Positions 16,839 to 25,974 of a DNA stretch of 64,000 bases are shown here, piece after piece; position 1 is the stretch's first letter; every line of letters begins with the position of its first letter. The translations under genes and the position numbers were made by a program. Source of the stretch: Bog-159 sp963738345. GTDB lineage: Bacteria > Acidobacteriota > Terriglobia > Bryobacterales > Bryobacteraceae. The DNA is taken from contig CAVTWI010000002.1 in the NCBI GenBank assembly GCA_963738345.1, positions 5,208,001-5,272,000 on the forward strand, written 5' to 3'. The notes beneath the pieces were generated by a model. It was given only the letters and a program-made list of their open reading frames with translations. It was not told where the DNA came from and did not search any database.

Positions 16839-17132
16839 GTGGGGAAATGGTGTACGGTGACCGTGGCGGACGGCGACGGCAAGCGCTATAGCGTCGACGT
16901 TAACGCCGACAGCTCATACGACGCGGCGCATTTGTACCTGACGCATGTACGCGGCAATCCGTCCTGCGGCTTTCCCATCCCGACAACATCGACCGAATTC
17001 GAGGTCGTGACAGCCGGGCGCATCCACCATGTTCAGGGCACGCGGCTCAAGAAATGGATCGAGAACCGGCGGCAGGAATGGAAAGGGCCGCGAGGCTTGC
17101 TGTTCAGCCAGAGGCCGATGATTGAGGACTAA
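16839..17132 (+). CDS. Hypothetical protein (WCTVTV...KGPRGLLF type)
   Basis: A 97-residue protein starting at GTG, with WCTVTVADGDGKRYSVDVNA, then SYDAAHLYLTHVRGNP and the closing EWKGPRGLLFSQRP. It has alternating strands and one helix and no membrane segment. I associate this pattern with small orphan proteins of Solibacter-like Acidobacteria, but that is from memory and not verified. It stands alone, divergent from the small-gene operon and convergent with the kinase gene. A TATATAGG sequence at about 16791-16798 could be its -10 region. Confidence 0.6.
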   Translation: MGKWCTVTVADGDGKRYSVDVNADSSYDAAHLYLTHVRGNPSCGFPIPTTSTEFEVVTAGRIHHVQGTRLKKWIENRRQEWKGPRGLLFSQRPMIED

Positions 17133-17159
17133 TCGATAGTGAATTGACCGGGCGACGAT

Positions 17160-18788
17160 TCAAGCATCCGCAGCGGGTACGGTGAACCGCAGCGTCGTGC
17201 CTTTTCCGATCGCGCTCTCTGCCCAGATCCGCCCACCCATTCGTTCGACGATACGCTTGCACGATGCCAGGCCGATCCCGCTGCCCGGTGTATCCGGGCC
17301 GTGCAGGCGCTTGAAGGGCATGAAAATCAGTTCGGCAAATTGAGGATCAAAACCCTGACCGTTGTCAGCAATCGTGACCACGTGCTGGCCGTTCTCCCGG
17401 ACGCTTCGAATCTCGATGCGGGGGGGATCGCCGGAGCGGAATTTAATGGAATTACTGACCAGGTTCTGAAATAGAAGGATCAGCTGGGAGCGATCCGCTT
17501 CAATCGTCGGAAGAGGGCTGCAATCGACCTGCGTCCCGGTTTCCTCTATATCGCAACGCAGGTTGCTTAACGCGATGTCGAGAGATTCCTGCAGGGACAC
17601 GGATGCGCGGCGCAATTCACCCTCGGCCTGCGCATAGCTGAGAATGTCCCCCATCAGGCCTTGCAGCCGTTCGAGACCGGACATCGCCATGCCCAAAACG
17701 CGCCGGTCCTCGTCGTCCAGCTTGGTTTCGGACCTGTTCTTGACCAGTTGCAGAAGCGCCACCGATGAATTCAGCGGCGCGCGCAAATCATGCGCCGCCA
17801 CTGCGGCGAAACGTTGCGCGTCTTCATTTGAACGCAGCAATTCCTCCTCGATATGCTTGCGGCTCGTGATGTCCTCGATGGCCAGCAGAATCAAGGATGC
17901 GGGATTTCCTTCACTCCAGAGCCTGCGGGCGTTCAGAGACATAACACGCTGGCCCAGCCCGCGAAAATCGCGGGCGACTTCAAGATTATCGATTACGGCT
18001 CCGTCAGCGAGGACATCCTGCAAGCGCTGAGGCAGTTCCGGAATATTCCATTCCCCGTTTCCAAGTTCACCGAGAAAGCGGCCCTCCGTCAGTTCGGGGG
18101 TAACCTGGAAAGTCTCGTAAAACGAACGGCTGGCCGACCTGACACGGAGAGCGCCGTCAAGCACAAGCAGCGGCTCTCGAATCGTGGCGACGATGCTCTT
18201 TAAGGCGATCGTTCCGGACAGCGCCTTGTATGCCGCCGCCGCAAACTCCCCGAGTATATTGATGACCCGCGCGTCTTCGGCGTCGAACTTCCGGCTCTGA
18301 TCGTCGTGGGATATGACCCAGATCGTGCCGACGGCTTTTCCGTCGACATGAAATGGAACGAGCAGCGCTTCGGCGATTCGCGGTTCAACTTCGGCAAAGT
18401 AGCTGAAGTGGCGGTCGAGGCGGGACATCAACTGCACGCGGTCCGTATCGAGCACGGTGCCGCAGGGGCTGAACTCCCGGGGCGTCGTTCCCCAAAGATG
18501 GGAAGAATATTTGCCCGCAACGCCGTGCCACCGGAAAATCTTCCGTCCGTTCTCCTCTTCCAGCAGGCTGATGCCGGACGAGTGCGCATGGCAGAGGTCG
18601 AGCGCGGTTTCGACCAATTTCTGCAGGATGCTCTCCGGCGCGTTCGCCATCGTCTGCGCCAGGACGATCAGGGCCGCCGTGACCGCCTCATGCTCGGGCT
18701 GCCGGGCCGGGCGCGTGGTCAGTTCCGGGGTCGCGATGACGGACTCCAGCGGAACGGTCGGGTTTGGCATGGCCTGCGCAGATCCCAT
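17160..18788 (-). CDS. GAF-PAS sensor histidine kinase
   Basis: A soluble 542-residue kinase. A GAF domain covers about residues 45-190 (HAHSSGISLLEEENGRKIF). A PAS domain covers about 195-310 (ATIREPLLVLDGALRVRSAS). HisKA follows with the phospho-accepting His333 in AAVAAHDLRAPLNSS, and then the HATPase domain with NLVSNSIKF, ADNGQGFDP and GSGIGLASCKRIVERMGG. No membrane helices are present, so it senses a cytoplasmic signal. The start at 18788 is chosen because AAGGAGG lies 7-8 bases before the ATG. No response regulator is adjacent; the OmpR-type regulator at 12130 is a possible but unproven partner. Confidence 0.9.
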   Translation of the reverse strand: MGSAQAMPNPTVPLESVIATPELTTRPARQPEHEAVTAALIVLAQTMANAPESILQKLVETALDLCHAHSSGISLLEEENGRKIFRWHGVAGKYSSHLWGTTPREFSPCGTVLDTDRVQLMSRLDRHFSYFAEVEPRIAEALLVPFHVDGKAVGTIWVISHDDQSRKFDAEDARVINILGEFAAAAYKALSGTIALKSIVATIREPLLVLDGALRVRSASRSFYETFQVTPELTEGRFLGELGNGEWNIPELPQRLQDVLADGAVIDNLEVARDFRGLGQRVMSLNARRLWSEGNPASLILLAIEDITSRKHIEEELLRSNEDAQRFAAVAAHDLRAPLNSSVALLQLVKNRSETKLDDEDRRVLGMAMSGLERLQGLMGDILSYAQAEGELRRASVSLQESLDIALSNLRCDIEETGTQVDCSPLPTIEADRSQLILLFQNLVSNSIKFRSGDPPRIEIRSVRENGQHVVTIADNGQGFDPQFAELIFMPFKRLHGPDTPGSGIGLASCKRIVERMGGRIWAESAIGKGTTLRFTVPAADA

Positions 18789-18907
18789 AAACTGCCTCCT
18801 TGGACGACGTAGTCCGTAAGCCTCAATCAGGTTGCGGAAGGCCGATCCTAGTTCATATACCTCATTCACCGCCGAGCGCACCGCTTTGCGGCAGTCGACG
18901 GACGCAG

Positions 18908-19108
18908 CTAACCCGCGATCGCGCCGCTGATCTCTGCTTCCGCGGCCAGCCAGTGCTCCGTTTCAGAACCGGAGGGACAGCCGCGCTCAAGCCAAATCTC
19001 GTGGGCGCGCCGGCGGATCTGTTCATCCCGCGGCAGCGCGACCGCCTCCAATTCTCCATCTATTTCTCGGACTTGGGTGTCGGGCGCGCGACCTGTTCCG
19101 GCAGCCAT
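18908..19108 (-). CDS. DUF2934 family protein
   Basis: A short protein of 66 residues whose second half is the DUF2934 motif EQIRRRAHEIWLERGCPSGS followed by ETEHWLAAEAEI. The family is typical of Rhizobiales and other soil bacteria and its function is unknown. ATG at 19108 (MAAGTGRA) is taken as the start; the ATG two codons earlier is equally possible. It stands alone upstream of the kinase gene on the same strand, about 120 bases away. Confidence 0.75.
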   Translation of the reverse strand: MAAGTGRAPDTQVREIDGELEAVALPRDEQIRRRAHEIWLERGCPSGSETEHWLAAEAEISGAIAG

Positions 19109-19272
19109 ATGCATGACCTCCACACAAAATCTTATCGTGGCGATACTAACAATTATCCTGGCCGGGCTAAGGCCCGTCAAGCAGCCAAGTCATTGAAACA
19201 AGTGATTATATGAACGCTCGCGTTCATTGCCATCTGAGCGATGGCGGACATAAATTGAATTGGCTTCTTAGG

Positions 19273-20007
19273 CTACGGTGTTGCTGGCTCGGGGGCGAGG
19301 TGCGCGTATACCTTGAGGATGGCGTGATAGCACTCGCACGATGCCGATTCCAGGCCGGGTCGATCAATCACGGTGATCTTGCCCCGCACATAGCGAATAA
19401 ACCCGGCCTTCTTTAGCATGCCTGTCGCGACATTCACTGTCGCTCTGCGCACGCCCAGCATATGAGACAGGAACTCCTGCGTCAGCGGAAACGTGTCCTC
19501 GCCGGCGCGGTCATGGGTCATCAGCAGCCACCGGGCGCAGCGTTCTTCCATGCTATGGACGCGGTTGCAGGCTGCCCCGAAGAGGACCTGCCGCAACAGC
19601 GCATACAGATGCTCATGGATCAGCCTGAGCAGTGGAGGGCGGTGGCTGATCAATTTCAGGAAGGCAGCGGCCTCGATACGCACAGCAGTCCCCGGTATCT
19701 GGATGAGGTTCAGGCCCATTGCTCCCTGCGCTTGAAACACCTCCGAAGCGCCGACAATTCCCTCTTTGCCGATCGTGGCCATCTCCATCTGGGGCTTGCC
19801 GTTCGTTGTAACAAGCAGGGAGAACATGCAGGTCAACGGAAAGTAGACGGCTCCGACGCGCTCATCCTGTGCAATGAGGCGTTTGCGAAACTTCAGGGGA
19901 ACGATCTTGGCCTCCGCCATCAGGGCGTCAAAGTCTTTCGGCTCCAACCGCGCCAGGAAATGGTTCATCCTGGGGTCGGAACTCCCCGGACCGGGGGTCT
20001 GTTTGGG
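19273..20007 (-). CDS. Crp/Fnr-family transcriptional regulator
   Basis: A 244-residue regulator. An N-terminal cyclic-nucleotide-binding-type beta barrel (residues about 20-130, AVYFPLTCMFSLLVTT, ATIGKEGIVGASEVF) is followed by a dimerisation helix and a C-terminal Crp-type winged helix (FPLTQEFLSHMLGVRRATVN, then MLKKAGFIRYVRGKITVIDR). No Fnr-type Cys cluster is seen, so oxygen sensing through an iron-sulfur centre is unlikely. Such short regulators are common in Rhizobiales. AAAGGAG precedes ATG at 20007, which decides the start. About 225 bases upstream hold no gene. Confidence 0.88.
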   Translation of the reverse strand, partial: PKQTPGPGSSDPRMNHFLARLEPKDFDALMAEAKIVPLKFRKRLIAQDERVGAVYFPLTCMFSLLVTTNGKPQMEMATIGKEGIVGASEVFQAQGAMGLNLIQIPGTAVRIEAAAFLKLISHRPPLLRLIHEHLYALLRQVLFGAACNRVHSMEERCARWLLMTHDRAGEDTFPLTQEFLSHMLGVRRATVNVATGMLKKAGFIRYVRGKITVIDRPGLESASCECYHAILKVYAHLAPEPATP

Positions 20008-20232
20008 CATACTGCTCCTTTTGGTGCATCGTGGGGACACTGCGCCCACGCCAACCATCAAGTCGTTCACGACTCTTCAGGAGCGCTGCCCGGCGGGATT
20101 GGGAGGCAGCCGGATCTGGAAAGGGGTACGAATATAGTGCGCATTCATTATGCCACAACGGCAAAAAACCAGCGGGACGCCGCGCAGGAGTACGGGGTTA
20201 AAAGCCGGAGGATCGACGCGTAGGCGACAGGC

Positions 20233-20448
20233 TCAGGCCTCCCCTCGCGCCTTGCGGATGAGCGTCTCGAACGGCGCAAGTTCGGAAATCGCATCATTAT
20301 AGATATCCTCGATTTCGCGGGATTCAATCGCCGTGACCGGCTGTCCCTCTTCGTACAGCAATTTATCGGCGATGTTTTCGAGGATGTCGAACGCGCGTTC
20401 CAGTCCCGCAAGCAGTTCGTAATGGTGATTGCAGGCATGGACGATGAA
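20233..20448 (-). pseudogene. Phage/plasmid-type hypothetical protein, 5' truncated
   Basis: On the minus strand a coherent frame of 71 residues runs from the join near 20450 to a stop at 20233: FIVHACNHHYELLAGLERAF, then DILENIADKLLYEEGQPVTA, ending FETLIRKARGEA. The ACN-HHYELL pattern with a following helix is typical of small phage or plasmid proteins of unknown role. No start codon belongs to it, because the sequence switches to a GH127 gene on the other strand. Confidence 0.5.
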
Positions 20449-20451
20449 GGA

Positions 20452-21590
20452 CCCACGACACCGATTATCAAAGCGCCGTGAAATCTCTCTGGGACAACGT
20501 GGTCAACCGTAAGTACTACTTGACGGGCGGCATTGGCAGTGGCGAGACACCTGAAGGCTTCGGCCCCAACAATTCACTGCGCAACCAGGCCTATTGCGAA
20601 TCTTGTTCCAGTTGTGGAATGATCTTCTTCCACTGGAAGATGAACATGGCTTATCACGACGCCCGCTATGTCGATAACTATGAAGAGACCATGTACAATG
20701 CCCTTCTGGGTTCTTTGGATCTCGAAGGAAAGAACTACTACTACACCAACCCACTCGACGCTAACGTGGGCCGCAGTTCCTGGCATACTTGCCCGTGTTG
20801 CGTAGGCAATATCCCGCGCACGCTTCTGATGGCTCCCACCTGGACCTACGCCACCTCGGCCGACAGTATCAGCGTCAATATGTACATCGGCAGTACAGTC
20901 ACGCTGGAGCGCGCCGCGGGTACGCAGGTCGAGATTGTGCAGGAGACCGACTATCCCTGGAGCGGCAAGGTCGCTCTCACGATCAATCCCCAAAAGGCGA
21001 ACTCCTTCGCGCTTCGCCTGCGGATTCCCAACCGCACTACCAGCAAGCTCTACAGGTCCACACCCGAAGTCAGCGGGCTCGTCTCGCTGGCCGTCAATGG
21101 TAAACCAGTGAAGCAGGTCGCGGAAAAGGGATATGCGGTGATCCGGCGCGATTGGAAGCCCGGAGATCGGGTTGAACTCGAACTTCCACTCCAGGTGCAG
21201 CGCGTGAAGGCGGTCGAAGAGATAGCCGCTACCCGGGGAAAAGTGGCGCTTCGCTACGGCCCTCTCATTTACAACGTTGAGCAGGTAGATCAGGACATCG
21301 GCAAGCGGCTCGCTGACGACGCTCGTTTGGTCGCGGAATGGCGTCCGGATCTGCTGGGTGGTGTCGTGGTCATCACTGGCGAGTTCGCGGATGGCAGTAA
21401 GCTGCTCGCGATTCCTAACTACGCTCGGATCAACCGGCAGAAGGATCTGCCGCCGGAAGCTGGGCCCATCTCCGCTAGTCCGGACCTGTACATGGGTCCG
21501 GACGCCCACGAACCGGCGCGCTCGTCAGGTGGCAATCGCCGCCTCGGCCCTTTGCCGCCGTCATCGATCATCTGGATCGAAAGGGCTTAA
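20452..21590 (+). CDS. GH127 beta-L-arabinofuranosidase (DUF1680), 5' truncated
   Basis: The frame is coding before the first usable start (THDTDYQSAVKSLWDN), so the gene begins inside the join. About 380 of the usual 600-650 residues remain. Active-site residues are present: the acid Glu in GSGETPEGFG, the Glu-x-Cys pair in AYCESCSSC, and the adjacent cysteines in HTCPCCVGN, which bind zinc in HypBA1-type enzymes and include the nucleophile. The family releases beta-L-arabinofuranose from plant glycans. The C-terminal beta domains are complete and end at a normal stop. Without its N-terminal third the enzyme is unlikely to fold. Confidence 0.85.
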
Positions 21591-21703
21591 TCGGCATTGG
21601 GCTGCCAGCCGGATTTGGCAGTTCATGTCCCTCGACGCTCACGAGTTCGCCGGGGCAGAGCTGGCACCTGATGGCTTATCGTGGAACTTTTAATGGAGGA
21701 ATC

Positions 21704-21814
21704 ATGACCACATCCCGACGGCGTTTCCTGGCGACCGGCGCCGTTACCGGCGTCACTCTCGTCAACGCCGCGCCGTCCACTGATGACGCGGGCTTCCGCT
21801 ATTGCCTCAACTGC
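21704..21814 (+). pseudogene. Tat-signal sugar phosphate isomerase/epimerase-like gene, 3' truncated
   Basis: ATG follows GGAGGA closely. The product begins TTSRRRFLATGAVTGVTL, a twin-arginine export signal, and then DAGFRYCLN, the usual first strand of exported sugar phosphate isomerase-like TIM barrels of Acidobacteria. After FRYCLN the frame loses sense (Ser/Arg-rich) and runs on to 22066. The gene is broken near 21815. It lies 114 bases after the GH127 gene, and both may belong to one polysaccharide-use locus. Confidence 0.5.
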
Positions 21815-21969
21815 GTTAGCACTGCGGTTGCATCACAGCGTATCCGAAGGTTGTCCGGGGTTACGCTGGTCACGGGATCGAAAAGTTCCCTGATACGTCC
21901 GCGCTCGAAGCGGGCTGAGGACGATATCAGCAGTATAAACAAGATGATTCCTGAACGCCAAAACTTGAG

Positions 21970-23016
21970 CTATCGGAAACGGCGCAGACCCAGCCACCGC
22001 CCTTTGCGGAAGACACGCAAGGCAAATTGCGGTCGAGCCCGCGGTGACGGATCGGGCGACCAGTAATCAGGCCAAGCTTTCCCTTTCTCCAAGGCTTCCG
22101 CTCCAGCGATGCTAGCAAGGTGCGCAAATACCCGGTATTGAGAAAGCTTTATTCGTCGTGAGGCGGCTTCGCTTTTCCGGCCCAGGCTGTCCGTATGCCA
22201 GCCGCGCGCGCTCGTCAAGCCAGCGTTGTGGGCCAATTGTGCAAGCTGACGATAAATCTGTTGATACGCATCCCCCGTAGCTCCCAGAACTATCGCAATG
22301 GCACCAGGCCGAAGGTCTCGGAACAATCGCTCAAGTTCCTGCCTATAGCCGTCAACAGACGAATCAACCGTCAGAAAATTGCTCATAACCACAATACGAT
22401 AACGAAACATGCTATTGGCTTCATCTAGGGAGGACGGGTTATCGACCTCCACATATTCTCTCGTCTCAGGGTCCCACTGGACTTCGTATGGGTGAAAATA
22501 CGAACTGCGCGCTGCACTGAGATCCAGCCCCGAGAAATCTCGGAAATCGGCTCCAAACGGTCCGTGCCGGTCTCCCAGTTCAGACAGATAGTGGGAGAAG
22601 CTAATCATCGGCCCGCTGCGCTCAACTGCAGCCAGCGTCGGCGAGGGCAAGTGTAACTCGTCGATAGACGCATGGACGGCAAAGTCCGAGAGCGCTCGAT
22701 AATAATCATCGATCGCATACAGCGCCGGCGCCGGCCCCGCACCGATGTCTAGCGCACCCACCCCTTTAGTCCCCAGCGGAAGAACCGCATAGCGAGTCAG
22801 GTGCTTTAGCACCAGCCAAGTACGACGATAGCGTTCAAGAAGATGGACGTAGGCATATGCTGGAGCAGCGAACTCGTCCTCAAAGACGCTCGCTTCGTTG
22901 CAGCACGCCCGGACCTTTGGGATCAGCGACCAGAACCGTAGAGCGTCATCGGCGCTCCCGGTCCGAGATATCAGCGCGCGCTCCAGGTCTGAAGCTAATT
23001 TGTCCAAACCAGTCAC
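21970..23016 (-). CDS. SAM-dependent methyltransferase-like protein, function unknown
   Basis: A 348-residue protein. After a helical N-terminal domain (about 110 residues, YAYVHLLERYRRTWLVLKHL) comes a SAM-binding Rossmann motif ALDIGAGPAPALYAID. FRYRIVVMSNFLTVDSSVDG is in the position of strands 4-5, and IAIVLGATGDAYQQIYRQLA follows. The outline resembles the Rsm22-like group of class I methyltransferases, but no catalytic motif for DNA or RNA could be identified. It is alone on the edge of the defence island. Whether it modifies RNA, protein or a small molecule is not known. Confidence 0.55.
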   Translation of the reverse strand: MTGLDKLASDLERALISRTGSADDALRFWSLIPKVRACCNEASVFEDEFAAPAYAYVHLLERYRRTWLVLKHLTRYAVLPLGTKGVGALDIGAGPAPALYAIDDYYRALSDFAVHASIDELHLPSPTLAAVERSGPMISFSHYLSELGDRHGPFGADFRDFSGLDLSAARSSYFHPYEVQWDPETREYVEVDNPSSLDEANSMFRYRIVVMSNFLTVDSSVDGYRQELERLFRDLRPGAIAIVLGATGDAYQQIYRQLAQLAHNAGLTSARGWHTDSLGRKSEAASRRIKLSQYRVFAHLASIAGAEALEKGKAWPDYWSPDPSPRARPQFALRVFRKGRWLGLRRFR

Positions 23017-23204
23017 TCTCGCGCTTCGATACGGTTAGCCACTTCATAAAAGCTGGGCCGTGCTGGCGCAAAAGCTGCCGCCACGTCGGATGTGCAGTCG
23101 AGTTGTTGCCAGGCTGTAATGGCGAACCCATACGCTTCGGCACCCTACCGCTGGTATTATACGCGATCCGCACCGCTTGCGGATCTGGGCGGCGAAACCG
23201 GAAG

Positions 23205-24601
23205 ATAAAGCGGGTTCCTCTCCGAAAAGTGTAATTGCAGTTGAAGGCCTTTGAGCACTTGGAGTTGCGCCGAGCGGGGATTTGAAGGCACCCCGGCATC
23301 GGGTTAACTTCGTGTTTCCGACCAAGGAATACGAAAGGACCCGGACCGAGGTGCTCATAGAGACTTTTATCAGAAAACAGTTGCATTTGAAAGCTCATAC
23401 CGTGACCAAGGTGGAAGCGACCGACGAGTGCATGTTGGTGTATATCGACCGGCTGGGAAAGCGGCTCTTGCGCTGCGGGGTATGCCGGCAAAGATGCCTG
23501 GAGGTTCACGATATACGGAGAGAGCGAGAGTGGCGCGATCTCTCGATGCGGAAGTTGCCCTTGAAGCTCCGCTACCGTCCGCGGCGGGTGCAGTGTCCCC
23601 GTTGCGGAGTGCGGGTGGAAGACTTTCCGTGGGCGGAGCCATGGGCGCGGGTGACCACGGCGCTGTCCAATGCCGTGGCCGTGCTGTCGCGGGAGTTGAG
23701 TTGGAAGGGCACGGCGCGCGAATACGGACTGAACTGGAAAAGCGTGGCTACGATTGTGAAGCGGGCCGTGCAGTTCGGGCTGAAACATCGGAAACGACCG
23801 CCGATACATGCGATTGGCATTGATGAGGTGAGCCGTCGTAAAGGGCAGGTCTACCTCACGGTGGTTTACGATCTGGAACGTCGGGTTCTACTGTGGGTGG
23901 GAGACGATCGGACCGAGGAGGCGGTGCGGCCGTTCTTCACAAAAGAAATGGGCAAACGGCGCTGCCAAACGCTGCAGGTGGTTTGCATGGACATGTGGGC
24001 AGCGTATGCCAAACTGGTGCGCGACTACGCCGTCAACGCGCAGATCCTGTTCGATCGGTTTCACATCGTGAAGCACCTCAGCGAGGCGGTCGACGCGGCC
24101 CGCCGCGACTTGTGGCGTCAACTCACGGCCAAAGAGAGAGTCAGCTTCAAGGGAACGCGCTGGCTGCTGTTGAAGAATCCGTGGAATCTCAGCAGCGGCC
24201 AAAAGGAACGCCTTTCCACGCTCGTGCGCTGGAATTCGCCGCTGGTCCGCGCCTGGTACTTGAAGGAATCCTTCCAGCTCTTCTGGACCTACCAGCAGCC
24301 ATCGCGTGCCAAGCAGCATCTGCTCAAGTGGATGCACTCGGCCATGCGATCACGATTGGAGCCATTCAAGAAATTCGTGGGGATGCTCCGCTCCCACTTG
24401 GACGGAGTACTCGCCTGGACCAAAACCCGGCTTTCGAACGGAGCCGTTGAGGGCATGAATAACAAGATCAAGTCCATCAGTCACCGGTCATTCGGATTCC
24501 GCGCCGCTGAGAACTTCATCGCCGCCATCTATCACTGCTGCGCCCGACTGCCGCTACCTGCTGAACGTTAAACACACTTTTTGGATAGGAGCCATAAAGC
24601 G
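23205..24601 (+). mobile_element. Complete ISL3-family insertion sequence with 8-bp target duplication
   Basis: The element spans 23213-24593. Its ends form imperfect inverted repeats (17 of 20 bases): GGTTCCTCTCCGAAAAGTGT at 23213-23232 and the reverse complement of 24574-24593. Both sides carry the perfect direct repeat ATAAAGCG (23205-23212 and 24594-24601), which is the 8-bp duplication expected of ISL3. One transposase gene fills the inside. The exact duplication implies a fairly recent insertion. The flanking sequence (23017-23204 and 24602-24794) shows no recognisable gene. Confidence 0.93.
23351..24571 (+). CDS. ISL3-family transposase
   Basis: A DDE transposase of about 406 residues. 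An N-terminal zinc-ribbon-like part has CGVCRQRCLEVHD and CPRCGVRVEDFPWAEPWARV, the family hallmark. An HTH region follows (ARVTTALSNAVAVLSRELSW). The catalytic domain has HAIGIDEVSRRKGQVYLTV (first Asp), VVCMDMWAAY (second Asp) and NGAVEGMNNKIKSISH (Glu). RFHIVKHLSEAVD is also typical. The gene appears intact. The start is uncertain: GTG at 23351 fits usual lengths, and the frame is open from 23282. Confidence 0.92.
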   Translation: MLIETFIRKQLHLKAHTVTKVEATDECMLVYIDRLGKRLLRCGVCRQRCLEVHDIRREREWRDLSMRKLPLKLRYRPRRVQCPRCGVRVEDFPWAEPWARVTTALSNAVAVLSRELSWKGTAREYGLNWKSVATIVKRAVQFGLKHRKRPPIHAIGIDEVSRRKGQVYLTVVYDLERRVLLWVGDDRTEEAVRPFFTKEMGKRRCQTLQVVCMDMWAAYAKLVRDYAVNAQILFDRFHIVKHLSEAVDAARRDLWRQLTAKERVSFKGTRWLLLKNPWNLSSGQKERLSTLVRWNSPLVRAWYLKESFQLFWTYQQPSRAKQHLLKWMHSAMRSRLEPFKKFVGMLRSHLDGVLAWTKTRLSNGAVEGMNNKIKSISHRSFGFRAAENFIAAIYHCCARLPLPAER

Positions 24602-24794
24602 GACGTGGTGAAACTTGGAACAATGGACGGTACAGCGGCAGTCGATAATGCGACACAACACCTGCGGCCAAATGTGGCTTCTAAAGCCGGATTCACCAGC
24701 GAGGCAAGTTATAGATGTGTACTAACTGGTAGGCTCGCTCGGCCTGTGGCAAACCATAAGCCTTTGGCCCTGCGCCACGGACGCATCTCGGCAT

Positions 24795-25964
24795 TTACGA
24801 AGGTTCCCGGCTTTCCGATCCAGCAGGCCCTAGCAGATCTCCTCGATGCTCCGACGCCAATTGATGCGTGACAGATTGCGGTTCGATCAAGCCGATGAGC
24901 CGAGCTTCGATTTCTTTCCAATCCGCACTCAGGTCCAACGTTGCAATGCGAATGTGATGGCCTTGAACGCGCATGCTCTCCTCCAGATCTTGTGAGGTGG
25001 TCGGATATAGCAGCATGCCCTCTGCAAACCGATGAGCATCGCTCAGGTGCTCCTGGGTCCTTAGATACGTGTACAACTGATAGAGATTCGCCGACTTGAA
25101 TTTCGCTGCACCGTGCGGAGCCGCGACGAGGGTATTGACCGAATACTTTGTGTCGATAATGAGGCGCCGGTGCGGCGACAGTTTGCCGACTAGGGTGATA
25201 TCGGTTTTCATTGAGGGCACTAAATTACAGCCCAGTTCGTCATGCCAACTAAGCGTTTCGCGTCCCACCTCGGTGTGCTTGAGATTAAGGCGGTAGAAGT
25301 TGCGGACAAAGCTCTCGAACAAGTCGTGGAACGTGATTTCGTCTCGCAGTAGTGCGGTCAGCGCGTGGTCGCCACCAACCTCCGTCGGCATCTCAAGGCG
25401 GCGGACGAGGGCGCAGACGGTCATTGGGAGAGCATATTCTCGATCATTACGACCTATCTGGAGCCGGCTGAAGTCGGCTACCGTGATCGGAACGAGTTCG
25501 ACGCCATCCATCGCTCTGACGACCTCGCGCAAGTCATGGCGAAGCTGTTTTGCCGCCAGCGGATTATCCGTGTGACAAAGCCGGGGATCACCAGCAAGCC
25601 TATTCAACGTGGAACGAAGAATGCGGTTCTTGAGGCTATCGATGGTGAGCTCGGGGTAAGAGCAGTGGGCCTTGGCGCGCTCGAACGACAGGTGTTTCAA
25701 CGAAGCGCCGAAGTCAACCCTACCTCGAATTCCACTGACGAGATCCCGATGCTGAGAGTGCACTCGCCCGAACTGGTTTCTTAGCAATCCGCGCGTCGCC
25801 TCCAGAAGTATCCGCGATAACAACCCAAGCAGTCCTGGGGAAGACTCCGAGGCGCCCAGCCATCTCCCTTGCCACTGCGCCATGTCCCAAGCGTAGAGAA
25901 GGAGGTACCACGCATTCCGGATGGGGATCTTCTGAGCGGCGTCGTTGGGCGTCTGGACTGTCAC
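24795..25964 (-). CDS. mcrC: McrC-like component of McrBC type IV restriction system
   Basis: McrC is the nuclease subunit that joins the McrB motor to cut modified DNA. The 389-residue product begins with the typical IPIRNAWYLLLYAWDM and has RVHSQHRDLVSGIRGRVDF. The PD-(D/E)xK nuclease core is near residue 290: SMKTDITLVG supplies the Asp and RRLIIDTKYS the Asp-x-Lys. The C-terminus ends with YQLYTYL and GMLLYPTT motifs. The start GTG at 25964 lies 10 bases after the mcrB stop, so the pair is cotranscribed. Catalytic residues look intact. Confidence 0.88.
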   Translation of the reverse strand: MTVQTPNDAAQKIPIRNAWYLLLYAWDMAQWQGRWLGASESSPGLLGLLSRILLEATRGLLRNQFGRVHSQHRDLVSGIRGRVDFGASLKHLSFERAKAHCSYPELTIDSLKNRILRSTLNRLAGDPRLCHTDNPLAAKQLRHDLREVVRAMDGVELVPITVADFSRLQIGRNDREYALPMTVCALVRRLEMPTEVGGDHALTALLRDEITFHDLFESFVRNFYRLNLKHTEVGRETLSWHDELGCNLVPSMKTDITLVGKLSPHRRLIIDTKYSVNTLVAAPHGAAKFKSANLYQLYTYLRTQEHLSDAHRFAEGMLLYPTTSQDLEESMRVQGHHIRIATLDLSADWKEIEARLIGLIEPQSVTHQLASEHRGDLLGPAGSESREPS

Positions 25965-25974
25965 GGAATCTGCC

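Noticed and set aside
22857..23234. Plus-strand 125-codon frame opposite the methyltransferase-like gene
   Set aside because: Mostly antisense to a better supported gene, Arg/Ser-rich and without domain motifs.
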